A stretch of 64,000 nt of DNA from Hamadaea tsunoensis DSM 44101 (GTDB taxonomy: Bacteria; Actinomycetota; Actinomycetes; Mycobacteriales; Micromonosporaceae): contig NZ_AUAX01000005.1 in NCBI RefSeq assembly GCF_000428945.1, forward strand, positions 310,001-374,000, in the 5' to 3' direction. The stretch's first letter is position 1, and every line of letters begins with the position of its first letter. A program made the translations under genes and the position numbers. Below, piece by piece: positions 34,940 to 43,626 of this stretch. The notes under the pieces were generated by a model that was not told the DNA's origin, did not search any database, and saw only the letters and a program-made list of their open reading frames with translations.

Positions 34940-35344
34940 GTGACTTTCGATCACCCCGTACGCGTCATCGTCGGCGCGGCCATCATCGAGGGCGACCGCG
35001 TCCTGGCGTGTGAGCGTTCCGATCCACCGGAGACGGCCGGGCGCTGGGAGTTCCCCGGCGGCAAGGTCGAGCCCGGCGAGACGGAGGAGCAGGCGCTGAT
35101 CCGTGAGTGCTGGGAAGAGCTGGGCGTACACGTCACCATCGGGGACCGGGTCGGCGGTGACGTGCCGATGGGGCACGGCCGCGCGGTGCTGAAGGTCTAT
35201 GCGGCGACGTTAGCGGACGGCGAGCGACCGCGAAAGATCGAGCACGCCGACCTGCGCTGGCTCACGGCGGGCGAACTCGGCGACGTGCCGTGGCTGCCGG
35301 CCGACGCCCCGATCGTCGCCGTCCTGCCCGAGCTGCTCGGCTAG
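34940..35344 (+). CDS. Nudix hydrolase (MutT-like)
   Basis: A 134-residue Nudix enzyme of the 8-oxo-dGTP/nucleotide pyrophosphohydrolase group. The Nudix box is complete: GGKVEPGETEEQALIRECWE continuing ELGV (Gx5Ex7REUxEExGU). RVLACERSDPPETAGRWEFPGG precedes it, as in MutT proteins that clean the dNTP pool, and RWLTAGELGDVPWLPAD follows. The GTG at 34940 follows CAGTCT by six bases. The gap 34760-34939 has no other gene. Confidence 0.9.
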   Translation: MTFDHPVRVIVGAAIIEGDRVLACERSDPPETAGRWEFPGGKVEPGETEEQALIRECWEELGVHVTIGDRVGGDVPMGHGRAVLKVYAATLADGERPRKIEHADLRWLTAGELGDVPWLPADAPIVAVLPELLG

Positions 35345-35356
35345 CCGGACAGAAAG

Positions 35357-35390
35357 AGAGCGGGACCGGCGACGTGGCCGGCCCCGCTCT
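35357..35390. terminator. Bidirectional terminator between Nudix and sdhB genes
   Basis: A 14-base stem with one mismatch (AGAGCGGGACCGGC 35357-35370 / GCCGGCCCCGCTCT 35377-35390) between convergent genes that stop at 35344 and 35405. Confidence 0.75.
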
Positions 35391-35404
35391 CGGTGTCTAC
35401 GGGA

Positions 35405-36403
35405 TCAGTCCCGGTCCGGGTGGTAGTAGTTCAGGGTCGCCGGGTCGACGGGGAACTCGATCTCGTCCCCGAACGGCGAGCTCGCGCCCGTACGGTCCGA
35501 CAGGACCTCGTTCAGGGGCAGCTTGTCGCCCTCCGCCACCGCGGCCTGCGGCGCCGGGATCTCCCGGTGCCAGTTGATCGGGGCCGCACCGTCCGGCTGC
35601 GGGGTCGGCTCACCCGCGTGCAAGGTCGTCACCGCTACTGCCTCCTGCTCCAGTTCGTCTCGCCGCATGATCTTACGGCCCAGCCAGACGAGGGGGTCGT
35701 AGCGCCGGTCGACCACGCGCTCCTTCATCGGGATGATCGCGTTGTCGGTGATCTTGATGTGCTCCGGGCAGACCTCGGTGCAGCACTTGGTGATGTTGCA
35801 GAAGCCGAGACCCATCGCGCTCTGGGCGTACTCCTTGCGGTCGGTCTTGGCGTCCAGCGGGTGCATGTCCAGCTCCGCGGCCCGGATGAAGAACCGGGGA
35901 CCGGCGAACGCCTTCTTGTTCTCCTCGTGGTCGCGTACCACGTGGCAGGTGTTCTGGCAGAGGTAGCACTCGATGCACTTGCGGAACTCCTGCGAGCGCT
36001 CGACGTCGACCTGCTTCATCCGGTACTCGCCGGGGGCGACGCCGGCCGGCGGGGCGAAGGCGGGGGTCTCGCGGGCCTTCTCGTAGTTGAAGGACACGTC
36101 GGTGACGAGGTCCCGGATCACCGGGAAGGTACGCAGCGGCGTGACCGTGACCGTCTCGTCCTCCTCGAAGGTCGACATCCGGGTCATGCAGCTGAGCCGG
36201 GGCATGCCGTTGATCTCCATCGAGCACGAGCCGCACTTGCCGGCCTTGCAGTTCCAGCGGCAGGCGAGGTCGGGCTCCTGGGTGGCCTGCAGGCGGTGGA
36301 TGATGTCGAGGACGACCTCGCCCTCGTTCACCTCCACCTGGTAGTCGTTGAGCTGGCCGCCGGAGCCGTCGCCACGCCAGACCTTGAAGTTCCTGACCGT
36401 CAT
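35405..36403 (-). CDS. sdhB: Succinate dehydrogenase iron-sulfur subunit
   Basis: A 332-residue SdhB that carries electrons from FAD to the membrane quinone. The [2Fe-2S] motif is CRWNCKAGKCGSC; the other clusters are in CIECYLCQNTC and CNITKCCTEVCP with the third near it. The first 250 residues match the ordinary protein; about 80 residues follow (ELEQEAVAVTTLHAGEPTPQ through PVDPATLNYYHPDRD) that are not part of the usual fold. ATG at 36403 overlaps the sdhA stop (ATGA). Part of the sdhC-sdhA-sdhB operon; it acts in the TCA cycle and respiration. Confidence 0.95.
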   Translation of the reverse strand: MTVRNFKVWRGDGSGGQLNDYQVEVNEGEVVLDIIHRLQATQEPDLACRWNCKAGKCGSCSMEINGMPRLSCMTRMSTFEEDETVTVTPLRTFPVIRDLVTDVSFNYEKARETPAFAPPAGVAPGEYRMKQVDVERSQEFRKCIECYLCQNTCHVVRDHEENKKAFAGPRFFIRAAELDMHPLDAKTDRKEYAQSAMGLGFCNITKCCTEVCPEHIKITDNAIIPMKERVVDRRYDPLVWLGRKIMRRDELEQEAVAVTTLHAGEPTPQPDGAAPINWHREIPAPQAAVAEGDKLPLNEVLSDRTGASSPFGDEIEFPVDPATLNYYHPDRD

Positions 36404-38286
36404 GCGAGTTCGTCCTCCGTCAAGTACTTGGCCAGCTCCGAGCGCTCGAACAGGTCGAGCAGGTCCTGGCGCCAGACCGGGATCGGCTTGTGCGTGAGGT
36501 CGACCTCGCCGGTCTTGGCGACCGAGCTGACGAGGTTCACCTTGCGCCACGTCGCGTCCATCTTCGGGAAGTCCTCCCGGGTGTGCCCGCCGCGCGACTC
36601 CTCGCGCTCCAGGGCGGCCATGGCGGTGCACTCCGAGACCAGCAGCATGTTGCGCAGGTCCAGGGCGAGGTGCCAGCCCGGGTTGTAGCGGCGGCCGCCG
36701 GTCGCGCCGACCTTGGCCACCCGCTCCTTCAGCTCGCCCAGCCGGGCCAGCGACTCCTCCAGCTCGCCCTTGCGCCGGATGATGCCGACGAGGTCGCCCA
36801 TCACCTGCTGCAGCTCGTGGTGCAGGGTGTACGGGTTCTCGCCGCCGGCGCGGTTCAGCGGAGCGAGCGCGGTCTCGACCGCCGCGTCGAGGTCGGCATT
36901 CGCGATGGCCGGCCGCTTCTCCAGCGAATCGGTGTACGCGGCCGCGTACTCGCCGGCGCGCTTGCCGAAGACCAGCAGGTCGGACAGGGAGTTGCCGCCC
37001 AGCCGGTTCGAGCCGTGCATGCCGCCGGAGACCTCGCCGGCCGCGAAGAGACCCTGCACCGTGCCGGTGACGGAGAGCGCCGCCGCCGTGTCCGGGTCCA
37101 CCTCGACGCCGCCCATGACGTAGTGGCAGGTCGGCCCGACCTCCATCGGCTGCTTGGTGATGTCGACGTCGGCCAGCTCCTTGAACTGGTGGTACATCGA
37201 CGGGAGCCGCTTGAGAATCTCGGCGGCCGGCCGGCGGGACGCGATGTCGAGGTAGACGCCGCCGGCCTTGGTGCCCCGGCCGGCCTTGACCTCGGAGTTG
37301 ATCGCGCGGGCCACCTCGTCGCGGGGCAGCAGCTCCGGGGGACGCCGGTTGTTGTCCGGGTCGGTGTACCAGCGGTCGGCCTCCTCCGGCGTCTCGGCGT
37401 ACTGCTTGCGGAAGACGTCCGGCACGTAGTCGAACATGAACCGCTTGCCGTCGCTGTTCTTGAGGATGCCGCCGTCGCCGCGTACGGACTCGGTGACGAG
37501 GATGCCCTTCACCGACGGCGGCCACACCATGCCGGTCGGGTGGAACTGCAGGAACTCCATGTTGATGAGCGTCGCCCCGGCGCGCAGGGCCAGCGCGTGG
37601 CCGTCGCCGGTGTACTCCCAGGAGTTGCTGGTGACCTTGTACGACTTGCCGACGCCGCCCGTCGCCAGCACCACGGCCGGCGCCTGGAACAGCACGAAGT
37701 TGCCGCTCTCGCGGTAGTAGCCGAAGGCGCCGGCGATGCGGTCGCCGTCCAGCAGCAGCTCGGTGATGGTCGTCTCGGCGAAGACCTTGATCCGCGCCTC
37801 GTAGTCCCCGTGGGCCTTCTTGTCCTCCTGCTGCAACGACACGATCTTCTGCTGCAGGGTGCGGATCAGCTCCAGGCCGGTGCGGTCGCCCACGTGGGCC
37901 AGCCGCGGGTACTCGTGGCCGCCGAAGTTGCGCTGGCTGATCTTGCCGTCCTTGGTCCGGTCGAACAGCGCGCCGTAGGTCTCCAGCTCCCAGATGCGGT
38001 CCGGAGCCTCCTTGGCGTGCAGCTCGGCCATCCGGAAGTTGTTGAGGAACTTCCCGCCGCGCATGGTGTCGCGGAAGTGGACCATCCAGTTGTCGTTGCT
38101 GTTGACGTTGCCCATCGCGGCGGCCGCGCCGCCCTCGGCCATGACCGTGTGGGCCTTGCCGAACAGCGACTTGGAGATGATCGCCGTACGCTTGCCGGCC
38201 AGCCGGGCCTCGATCGCTGCCCGCAGGCCCGCGCCGCCGGCGCCGATCACGACGACGTCGTACTCGTGCTTCTCAATGTTTTCCAC
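36400..38286 (-). CDS. sdhA: Succinate dehydrogenase flavoprotein subunit
   Basis: The catalytic subunit that oxidises succinate to fumarate with covalent FAD. Hallmarks: YDVVVIGAGGAGLRAAIEARL (FAD site), SKSLFGKAHTVMAEGGAAAA (the His for FAD attachment is in the HTVMAEGG segment), YTGDGHALALRAG, the active-site HPTGM and RGDGGILKN, and HGSNRLGGNSLSDLLVFG. The GTG at 38286, four bases after the sdhC stop, is preferred; a TTG at 38298 overlapping sdhC is the alternative, giving 632 residues. No odd insertions. Confidence 0.95.
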   Translation of the reverse strand: MENIEKHEYDVVVIGAGGAGLRAAIEARLAGKRTAIISKSLFGKAHTVMAEGGAAAAMGNVNSNDNWMVHFRDTMRGGKFLNNFRMAELHAKEAPDRIWELETYGALFDRTKDGKISQRNFGGHEYPRLAHVGDRTGLELIRTLQQKIVSLQQEDKKAHGDYEARIKVFAETTITELLLDGDRIAGAFGYYRESGNFVLFQAPAVVLATGGVGKSYKVTSNSWEYTGDGHALALRAGATLINMEFLQFHPTGMVWPPSVKGILVTESVRGDGGILKNSDGKRFMFDYVPDVFRKQYAETPEEADRWYTDPDNNRRPPELLPRDEVARAINSEVKAGRGTKAGGVYLDIASRRPAAEILKRLPSMYHQFKELADVDITKQPMEVGPTCHYVMGGVEVDPDTAAALSVTGTVQGLFAAGEVSGGMHGSNRLGGNSLSDLLVFGKRAGEYAAAYTDSLEKRPAIANADLDAAVETALAPLNRAGGENPYTLHHELQQVMGDLVGIIRRKGELEESLARLGELKERVAKVGATGGRRYNPGWHLALDLRNMLLVSECTAMAALEREESRGGHTREDFPKMDATWRKVNLVSSVAKTGEVDLTHKPIPVWRQDLLDLFERSELAKYLTEDELA

Positions 38287-38290
38287 TGTG

Positions 38291-39097
38291 TCACCCAACG
38301 AATCGCAGATCGGTGATCCAGCCGGCGGAGACGGCCATCACGTAGAAGTCGGTGATCGCCAGCGTGGCCAGCGTCGTCCAGGCCAGTCCCATGTGGCGGG
38401 TGTTCAGCTTGGACACGAAGGTCCAGAACCGGTACCGCACCGGGTGCTGGGAGAAGTGCTTGAGCCGGCCGCCGACGATGTGCCGGCAGGAGTGGCAGGA
38501 CAGCGTGTACGCCCACAACGCGATCACGTTCACCCACAGCACCACGTTGCCGAGGCCGAATCCGAAGCCGCCCGGCGAGTGCATCGCCTTGACCGCGTCC
38601 CACGTGTTGATGAGGGAGATGAGGCCCGCGGCGTAGAAGGCGTACCGGTGGGCGTTCTGGAACAGCAGCGGGAACCGCGTCTCGCCCGAGTAGGTCTTGT
38701 GCCCGTCCGGTACGGCGCAGGCCGGCGGCGACATCCAGAAGCTGCGGTAGTACGCCTTGCGGTAGTAGTAGCAGGTGAGCCGGAAGAGCAGCAGGAACGG
38801 CAGGCTCAGCGCGGCCTCGGGGATGAACCATTTCGCCGGCAGGAAGGTGCCGAACTCGGCGGCCCCCGGCGGGCAGCGGTCGGTGATGCAAGGCGAGTAG
38901 AACGGGGTCAGGTAGTGGTATTCCTCGACCCAGAACCACTTGTGCATGAAGACGCGCACGGTCGCGTACGCGACCCATGCCGTCAGGCCGATCACGGTCA
39001 GCAGCGGTGCGATCCACCACTTGTCCGTCCGCAACGTCTTGGCGTCGATCGCGGCGCGCGGGCGCGCTCCGATCGGCCTCGTTGCCGTCGATGTCAT
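38291..39097 (-). CDS. sdhC: Succinate dehydrogenase membrane anchor (cytochrome b-like, Sdh1 type)
   Basis: A 268-residue anchor with about five helices (WIAPLLTVIGLTAWVAYATV; AALSLPFLLLFRLTCYYY; HRYAFYAAGLISLINTWDAV; NVVLWVNVIALWAYTLSCHS; GLAWTTLATLAITDFYVMAV). It has conserved histidines in SCHSCRHIVGGRLKHFS and FQNAHRYAF that could bind haem. Size and order match the one-anchor Sdh1 complexes of mycobacteria (Rv0249c type) rather than the two-anchor SdhCD type. ATG at 39097 follows GGGAG. A likely -10 TAACCT lies at 39153-39148 on the minus strand. Confidence 0.9.
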   Translation of the reverse strand: MTSTATRPIGARPRAAIDAKTLRTDKWWIAPLLTVIGLTAWVAYATVRVFMHKWFWVEEYHYLTPFYSPCITDRCPPGAAEFGTFLPAKWFIPEAALSLPFLLLFRLTCYYYRKAYYRSFWMSPPACAVPDGHKTYSGETRFPLLFQNAHRYAFYAAGLISLINTWDAVKAMHSPGGFGFGLGNVVLWVNVIALWAYTLSCHSCRHIVGGRLKHFSQHPVRYRFWTFVSKLNTRHMGLAWTTLATLAITDFYVMAVSAGWITDLRFVG

Positions 39098-39235
39098 CTG
39101 TACTCCCGGGCTGGCAGCTCGTCTCGCGGGGCGAGTGAACGTGGCTTAGGTTACGCCCGAGGAAGTGGATATTGGTGGACAGGCACGCCTCACCTGGTAG
39201 CCGCAGGTATGAGGAGATCGCGATGCGGCATGTGA

Positions 39236-39266
39236 GAGGCTCGCGGCCCGGCCGGCCGCGAGCCTC
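39236..39266 (-). terminator. Strong hairpin upstream of sdhC, 3' of TldE
   Basis: A perfect 13-base stem GAGGCTCGCGGCC (39236-39248) / GGCCGCGAGCCTC (39254-39266). It lies 52 bases past the TldE stop on the minus strand and separates the tldDE operon from sdhCAB. No long T-run is present. Confidence 0.65.
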
Positions 39267-39317
39267 CGCGGGACCCGGCATACGTCACAGGCGTGCCCGT
39301 CCAGAGCGGAGAGTGGC

Positions 39318-40643
39318 TCAGCCGGACGCGGTTCCCGTGAAATTCCACGAGGCCAGATGCAGCGCGGGGCCGGTCCACGAACCGAATCCCCAGCGCGAAG
39401 GTTGTGGCACGGCGGTGTCGCCGACGCCGAGCACCCGCCCCGGCCCGAGCGCGCCCGCGTACGCCTGGGTGAACCGGAAGTTCTTGACCGGCGTACCGAT
39501 CTCGCCGTTCTCGATGAGCCAGACGCCGTTGCGGGTCAGGCCGGTCAGGGTCAGCTTGCGGGGATCGAGGACCCGGGTGTACCAGAAGTCCTTGATCAGC
39601 AGGCCCCGGCCGACCGTCTTCACCAGGTCGTTGATGCTCGCGGTGCCGGCGGCGAGGACGAGGTTCTCCGTCATCGGCCCCCAGTCGCCGCCCGAGTAGT
39701 GGCCCGTGCTGGTGGTGCCGGCGACGGCCGCGCTGCGCCGGTCGTGGCCGAGCGCCGCCGTGACGCCCCGGTCGACCAGGGTCAACGCGTGCCGGGGAGT
39801 GCCCTCGCCGTCGAACGGTACGCCGATGCGGCCCGGGCTCACCGGATCGTCCATGAGGGTCACGGCCTCGTCGAACTGCTGCTCGCCCAGGCGGGCGAAC
39901 GACCGGCCCTCGTTGTGGTGCTTGCCGTTGAAGCCGTAGAAGGCGAAGTTGTTGAGGATGTCGCCGACCGCCTCGGGCAGCAGCACCACCTCGTACTCGC
40001 CGGCCGGCAGCTCGACCGCCGCGGCCAGGCCGGGCGCCTGCCGGGCGACCCGGGCGCCCATCGCGGCGGCGTCGATGTCGCCCAGCGCCGTCGAGGCCAT
40101 CCGCGTGGCGGCGTCGTTGCCCTCGAACCGCGCGATGCCGTCGAAGTCGGCCACCGTGGACTCACCGTCGATCAGCTGCCCGCCGGTCGTCCCGAAGGCG
40201 CCGGTCCAGTGGATCGTGCGGCAGTAGCCCGCCGTCTCCAGGCCGCCGGCCGCGTCCACGAAGGCGCGTACCAGGGCCGCGCGGTCCGCGGGGGTTGCCC
40301 CGGCGGTGGCGGCGTCGACGGTCCCGCGCCCGGCCAGGTCCGCGGGAGTGGCGACCCCGGGCCAGGCCGGGTCCGCCGGCGCCTGCCGGGCCGCGGACAC
40401 GGTGCGCTCCACGAGGTCCCGCACACCGTCCGCGCCGGTCAAGGTCGTGGTCGCGACGGAGGTACGCCCGTCCAGGTGCACGGTCAACTTCACCGTGGTC
40501 GTCTCGTCGGCCACGTTCTGGTGGATGAACGAGGTGGCGAACCGGGTCAGCCACTGCGACCGGTGGTCGGCGGCGACCGCGGCCTCGGCGTTCGGCGCCG
40601 CGGCGCGTACCAGGTCGAGGGTCTGCTGAACGAGGTCCCTCAT
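39318..40643 (-). CDS. TldE/PmbA family protein
   Basis: A 441-residue partner of TldD in a heterodimeric metalloprotease that trims unfolded or modified peptides and matures some peptide antibiotics. Family sequence is seen in RFATSFIHQNVADETTTVKL, YEVVLLPEAVGDILNNFAFY, FARLGEQQFDEAVTLMDDP and GLLIKDFWYTRVLDPRKLTL. It lacks the HExxxH zinc site, as expected for the E subunit. ATG at 40643 overlaps the TldD stop (ATGA), so the pair is coupled. Confidence 0.92.
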   Translation of the reverse strand: MRDLVQQTLDLVRAAAPNAEAAVAADHRSQWLTRFATSFIHQNVADETTTVKLTVHLDGRTSVATTTLTGADGVRDLVERTVSAARQAPADPAWPGVATPADLAGRGTVDAATAGATPADRAALVRAFVDAAGGLETAGYCRTIHWTGAFGTTGGQLIDGESTVADFDGIARFEGNDAATRMASTALGDIDAAAMGARVARQAPGLAAAVELPAGEYEVVLLPEAVGDILNNFAFYGFNGKHHNEGRSFARLGEQQFDEAVTLMDDPVSPGRIGVPFDGEGTPRHALTLVDRGVTAALGHDRRSAAVAGTTSTGHYSGGDWGPMTENLVLAAGTASINDLVKTVGRGLLIKDFWYTRVLDPRKLTLTGLTRNGVWLIENGEIGTPVKNFRFTQAYAGALGPGRVLGVGDTAVPQPSRWGFGSWTGPALHLASWNFTGTASG

Positions 40644-42076
40644 GCCGTCACCCCCACGCGGACGTTCTGGAAACGGGCCGGGGCGGCCGGGTGTCCCGTG
40701 TGCCCGATCTGGCCGGGCTGGCCCTTGCCGCAGTTGGGCGTGCCCCAGGCGACGGTCTCGCTGGAGAGCATGTCCATGGACTGCCAGAAGCGCGGCCCGA
40801 TGCCGGTGTAGGTGGGGTTGCGCAGCATCCGGCCCAGCCTCCCGTTCTTGATCTCGTAGCCGACCTCGCAGCCGAATTGGAAGTTCAGCCGCTTGTCGTC
40901 GATCGACCAGGACCGGTTGTAGTCCATGAAGACGCCGTCGCGGGTCTCGGCGATGATCTCGTCGAGGGTGTGCGGGCCCGGTTCGAGGCCGACGTTGGTC
41001 ATCCGGACCATCGGCAGCCGCGCCCAGCCGTCCGCGCGTACGCTGCCCGCGTAGTCCAGGCCCGCCCGGCTCGCCGAGTCGCGGCCGGCCAGGACGCCGA
41101 CCCAGATCCCGTCGCGGACCGCCGGCCGGGCCACGGCGGCGGTGCCCTCGTCGTCGAAGCCGAACGAACCCAGCGCGCCGGGGATCGTCGGGTCGATCGT
41201 GATGTTCATCAGCTCGGAGCCGTACCGCAGCGATCCCAGCTTCGACAGGTCCAGCCAGGACGTTCCGGCGAACGCGGCCTCCCAGCCGAGGATCCGGTCG
41301 AGCTCGATGGCGTGCCCGACGGACTCGTGGATCTGCAGGCACATCTGCTCGCCGCCGAGCACCAGCGTGGTCTCGCCGGCCGGGCAGGCGGGCGCGGTCA
41401 GCAGCGCCCGGGCCTCGTCGGCGATCCGGGCCGCGTGCGCGGTCAGGTCGAGGTCGCGTACCAGCTCCCAGCCCTGGGTGCCGTACTGGCCGCGGTAGGA
41501 GGGGTAGGACCGGCGCTGGGTCTCGTCCGGCCCGATCGCGGTCGCCGAGATGCCGGCGCCGCACTCGCGTACGTGCTGGTCGATGCGGTGGCCCTCACTG
41601 GAGACGAACCATTTGCGGGTGTCCCAGATCTGGTAGAGGCCCTCGGCGAGGTCGGCGCCGTGTTCCAGCATGATCGAGGTGGCCGTGGTCAGCAGGTCGC
41701 CCTTCTCGCCCAGCGGTACGCCGAGCGGGTCGACCGCGCAGCCGGACGACCACGAGGCCGCCACCGGGGTCGAGGCGACCAGATCCAAGGGGGGCCCGGG
41801 AACGTTGCCGCTGGCGGCGGCTACCCTTGCCGCGGTCGTACCGGCTCGCCGGGCGGCCGCATCGGACAGATCGGGGACCGCGTAGAAACCCCAGCCGCTG
41901 CCGACGAGCGCGCGTACGCCGATCCCGGCGTCCTCGTTCTGGGTGAGATCCTCGATCTCCCCGTTACGCGCGTTCATCGACTCGGTACGCCGGTGCATCA
42001 CGCGGGCGTCCGCGTAGCGCGCGCCGGCGTCGAGGGCCGCCTGGACGGCCGTCGAGGCGACGTCGAAATGTGACAT
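40640..42076 (-). CDS. tldD: TldD family metalloprotease
   Basis: A 478-residue catalytic subunit with the zinc motif HESVGH (in MCLQIHESVGHAIELDRILG) and, further on, DDEGTAAVARPAVRDGIWVG. The N-terminus has ARVMHRRTESMNARNGEIED, which in the family binds substrate in the dimer with TldE. The cytosolic TldDE protease processes peptides such as microcin precursors in E. coli; no ripp genes are visible here, so it is likely housekeeping. The ATG at 42076 is preceded by TAGTGT (42088-42083, minus strand) with six bases between, and no ribosome-binding site, so it is leaderless. Confidence 0.93.
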   Translation of the reverse strand: MSHFDVASTAVQAALDAGARYADARVMHRRTESMNARNGEIEDLTQNEDAGIGVRALVGSGWGFYAVPDLSDAAARRAGTTAARVAAASGNVPGPPLDLVASTPVAASWSSGCAVDPLGVPLGEKGDLLTTATSIMLEHGADLAEGLYQIWDTRKWFVSSEGHRIDQHVRECGAGISATAIGPDETQRRSYPSYRGQYGTQGWELVRDLDLTAHAARIADEARALLTAPACPAGETTLVLGGEQMCLQIHESVGHAIELDRILGWEAAFAGTSWLDLSKLGSLRYGSELMNITIDPTIPGALGSFGFDDEGTAAVARPAVRDGIWVGVLAGRDSASRAGLDYAGSVRADGWARLPMVRMTNVGLEPGPHTLDEIIAETRDGVFMDYNRSWSIDDKRLNFQFGCEVGYEIKNGRLGRMLRNPTYTGIGPRFWQSMDMLSSETVAWGTPNCGKGQPGQIGHTGHPAAPARFQNVRVGVTA

Positions 42077-42082
42077 GGGCCG

Positions 42083-42088
42083 ACACTA
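42083..42088 (-). promoter_or_regulatory. -10 box TAGTGT, leaderless tldD promoter
   Basis: TAGTGT read on the minus strand ends six bases before the tldD ATG at 42076. Confidence 0.45.
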
Positions 42089-42394
42089 CAAGTCACGAAA
42101 TGACAAGCCATCGACGAAGCACGGTGTGCCGCGAACCCGGTAGATTTTTCGATCATTTTCTTCACCAGCCGAAGAAACCGCTAATCAGCAGGTCATCAGC
42201 GGTGCATCTTGCATCGGCAAGGGTCGGGCAAGGGCGCGTACATCCGTGACGCTGTTGTTATCGAACTGATGTTGAGCAGCCTTCACGCCGAAGCCTCGCG
42301 GCACTAGCGTCCACACCTAACACGCGGTCGGCTCATGTTCGCGTGTGCACAGGCAACCGGACGGAGCACGTTCTTGAGTGGGGAGACACGGCCC
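42089..42394. other. Intergenic region between tldD and the opp operon
   Basis: The 318-base gap between the two divergent starts contains no ORF of coding character. It is the least GC-rich stretch nearby. A candidate -10 box TAGCGT at 42305-42310 could drive the opp operon with a leader of about 80 bases; GGGGAG at 42380-42385 serves the first ATG. No hairpin of note is present. Confidence 0.5.
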
Positions 42395-43495
42395 ATGGGC
42401 GAGCCGATGCAGCGCGACGGCAACCAGGCCGACGCGACCGCGGCCGCCGGCGTCGCCACCGCGGCGTCGGGACAGGCCGCTACCGCCGGGCGGACGGACG
42501 ATTCGGTCACCGTCGGCAGCGTGCTGACGGAGACCAAGGCGCCGGCGAAGATCGTCGCCGGGCGGTCGCCCGGCCAGATCGCCTGGCTGCGCCTCAAGCG
42601 CGACAAAGCGGGCATGGTCAGCCTCTACGTGCTGGTGGTTCTCGTCGTACTCTCGCTGCTGGCGCCGCTGATCAGCAAGTTCTACGGCGACGGCCCGAGC
42701 GACGGCCACAGCGAACTGCTGGACCTGCAAGGCATCCCGCTCGGCTACATCGGCGGGGTCAGCGGCGACCACTGGCTCGGTGTCATGCCGCAGCGCGGCC
42801 AGGACCTCATGATGCAGCTGATCTTCGGCATGCGGACGTCGCTCGGCATCGCCCTGGTCGCCTCGATCATCTCGCTGACCATCGGCGTCGTCATCGGCAT
42901 CACCGCCGGCTACGCGCGCGGCTGGCTGGACAAGTTCCTGACCTGGCTGATCGACGTCTGGCTGAGCTTCCCGTTCTTCCTGTTCGCGCTCGCGATCGTG
43001 CCGGTTCTCATCGTGAACCTGCAGGACGAGGTGGGCCGGGTCGCCCTCTGGAAGAAGCTGTTCGTGATCATGTCGGTCTTCTTCCTCTTCGGCTGGACCT
43101 ATCCCGCCCGCATCGTGCGCGGCCAGGTCATCTCGATGCGTGAGCGCGAGTACGTGGAGGCGGCCAAGGCCGCCGGAGCGGGCCTCGGGCACATCCTGTT
43201 CAAGCAGCTGCTGCCGAACCTCTGGGCGCCGATCCTGGTCGCGTTCTCGCTGGCGGTGCCGACGACGATCAGCGCCGAGGCGGCCTTGGCGATCTTCGGT
43301 GTGGGCATCAAGCCCTCCGACGACGTCGCCGACCTCGGCCAGTTGGTCAACTTCGGCGTGGGCTACATGAGCAACGCCCACCTCGCGCCGCTGACGGTCT
43401 ACCTGCCCGGAACCCTGGTCTTCGTTCTGGTGCTGTGCTTCAACCTCTTCGGCGACGCCCTGCGCGACGCGCTGGACCCCAGGTCCCTGCGCTGA
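42395..43495 (+). CDS. Oligopeptide ABC transporter permease (OppC/DppC type)
   Basis: A 366-residue inner-membrane permease. Residues 1-75 are hydrophilic and Ala/Thr-rich; the rest has six helices (MVSLYVLVVLVVLSLLAPLI; LGIALVASIISLTIGVVIGI; FLTWLIDVWLSFPFFLFALA; and so on). The EAA loop EYVEAAKAAGAGLGHILFKQLLPN contacts the ATPase. It begins a five-gene operon with binding protein, second permease and two ATPases, an unusual order because the C-type permease normally follows the B-type. ATG at 42395 has GGGGAG nine bases upstream. Confidence 0.92.
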   Translation: MGEPMQRDGNQADATAAAGVATAASGQAATAGRTDDSVTVGSVLTETKAPAKIVAGRSPGQIAWLRLKRDKAGMVSLYVLVVLVVLSLLAPLISKFYGDGPSDGHSELLDLQGIPLGYIGGVSGDHWLGVMPQRGQDLMMQLIFGMRTSLGIALVASIISLTIGVVIGITAGYARGWLDKFLTWLIDVWLSFPFFLFALAIVPVLIVNLQDEVGRVALWKKLFVIMSVFFLFGWTYPARIVRGQVISMREREYVEAAKAAGAGLGHILFKQLLPNLWAPILVAFSLAVPTTISAEAALAIFGVGIKPSDDVADLGQLVNFGVGYMSNAHLAPLTVYLPGTLVFVLVLCFNLFGDALRDALDPRSLR

Positions 43496-43626
43496 CCGGA
43501 GATCCACCCGGCGGGCGCCACGAAGCGCCCGCCGCCTACCGGCCCACCGGCCGGAACCACATTGAGACGTCGTCTGGCAACTACGGGTGGCCGACAGGCC
43601 ATAGCCAGGCGGGGAGGGAGAAGAAA

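Noticed and set aside
35405-37525. SdhB fused to a longer upstream frame
   Set aside because: The upstream part is an out-of-frame reading of sdhA; the ATG at 36403 gives the complete family N-terminus.
42305-42310. Definite sigma-A promoter for opp
   Set aside because: The -10 box is plausible, but TTGAGC upstream is at 27 bases, too far; left as a candidate only.
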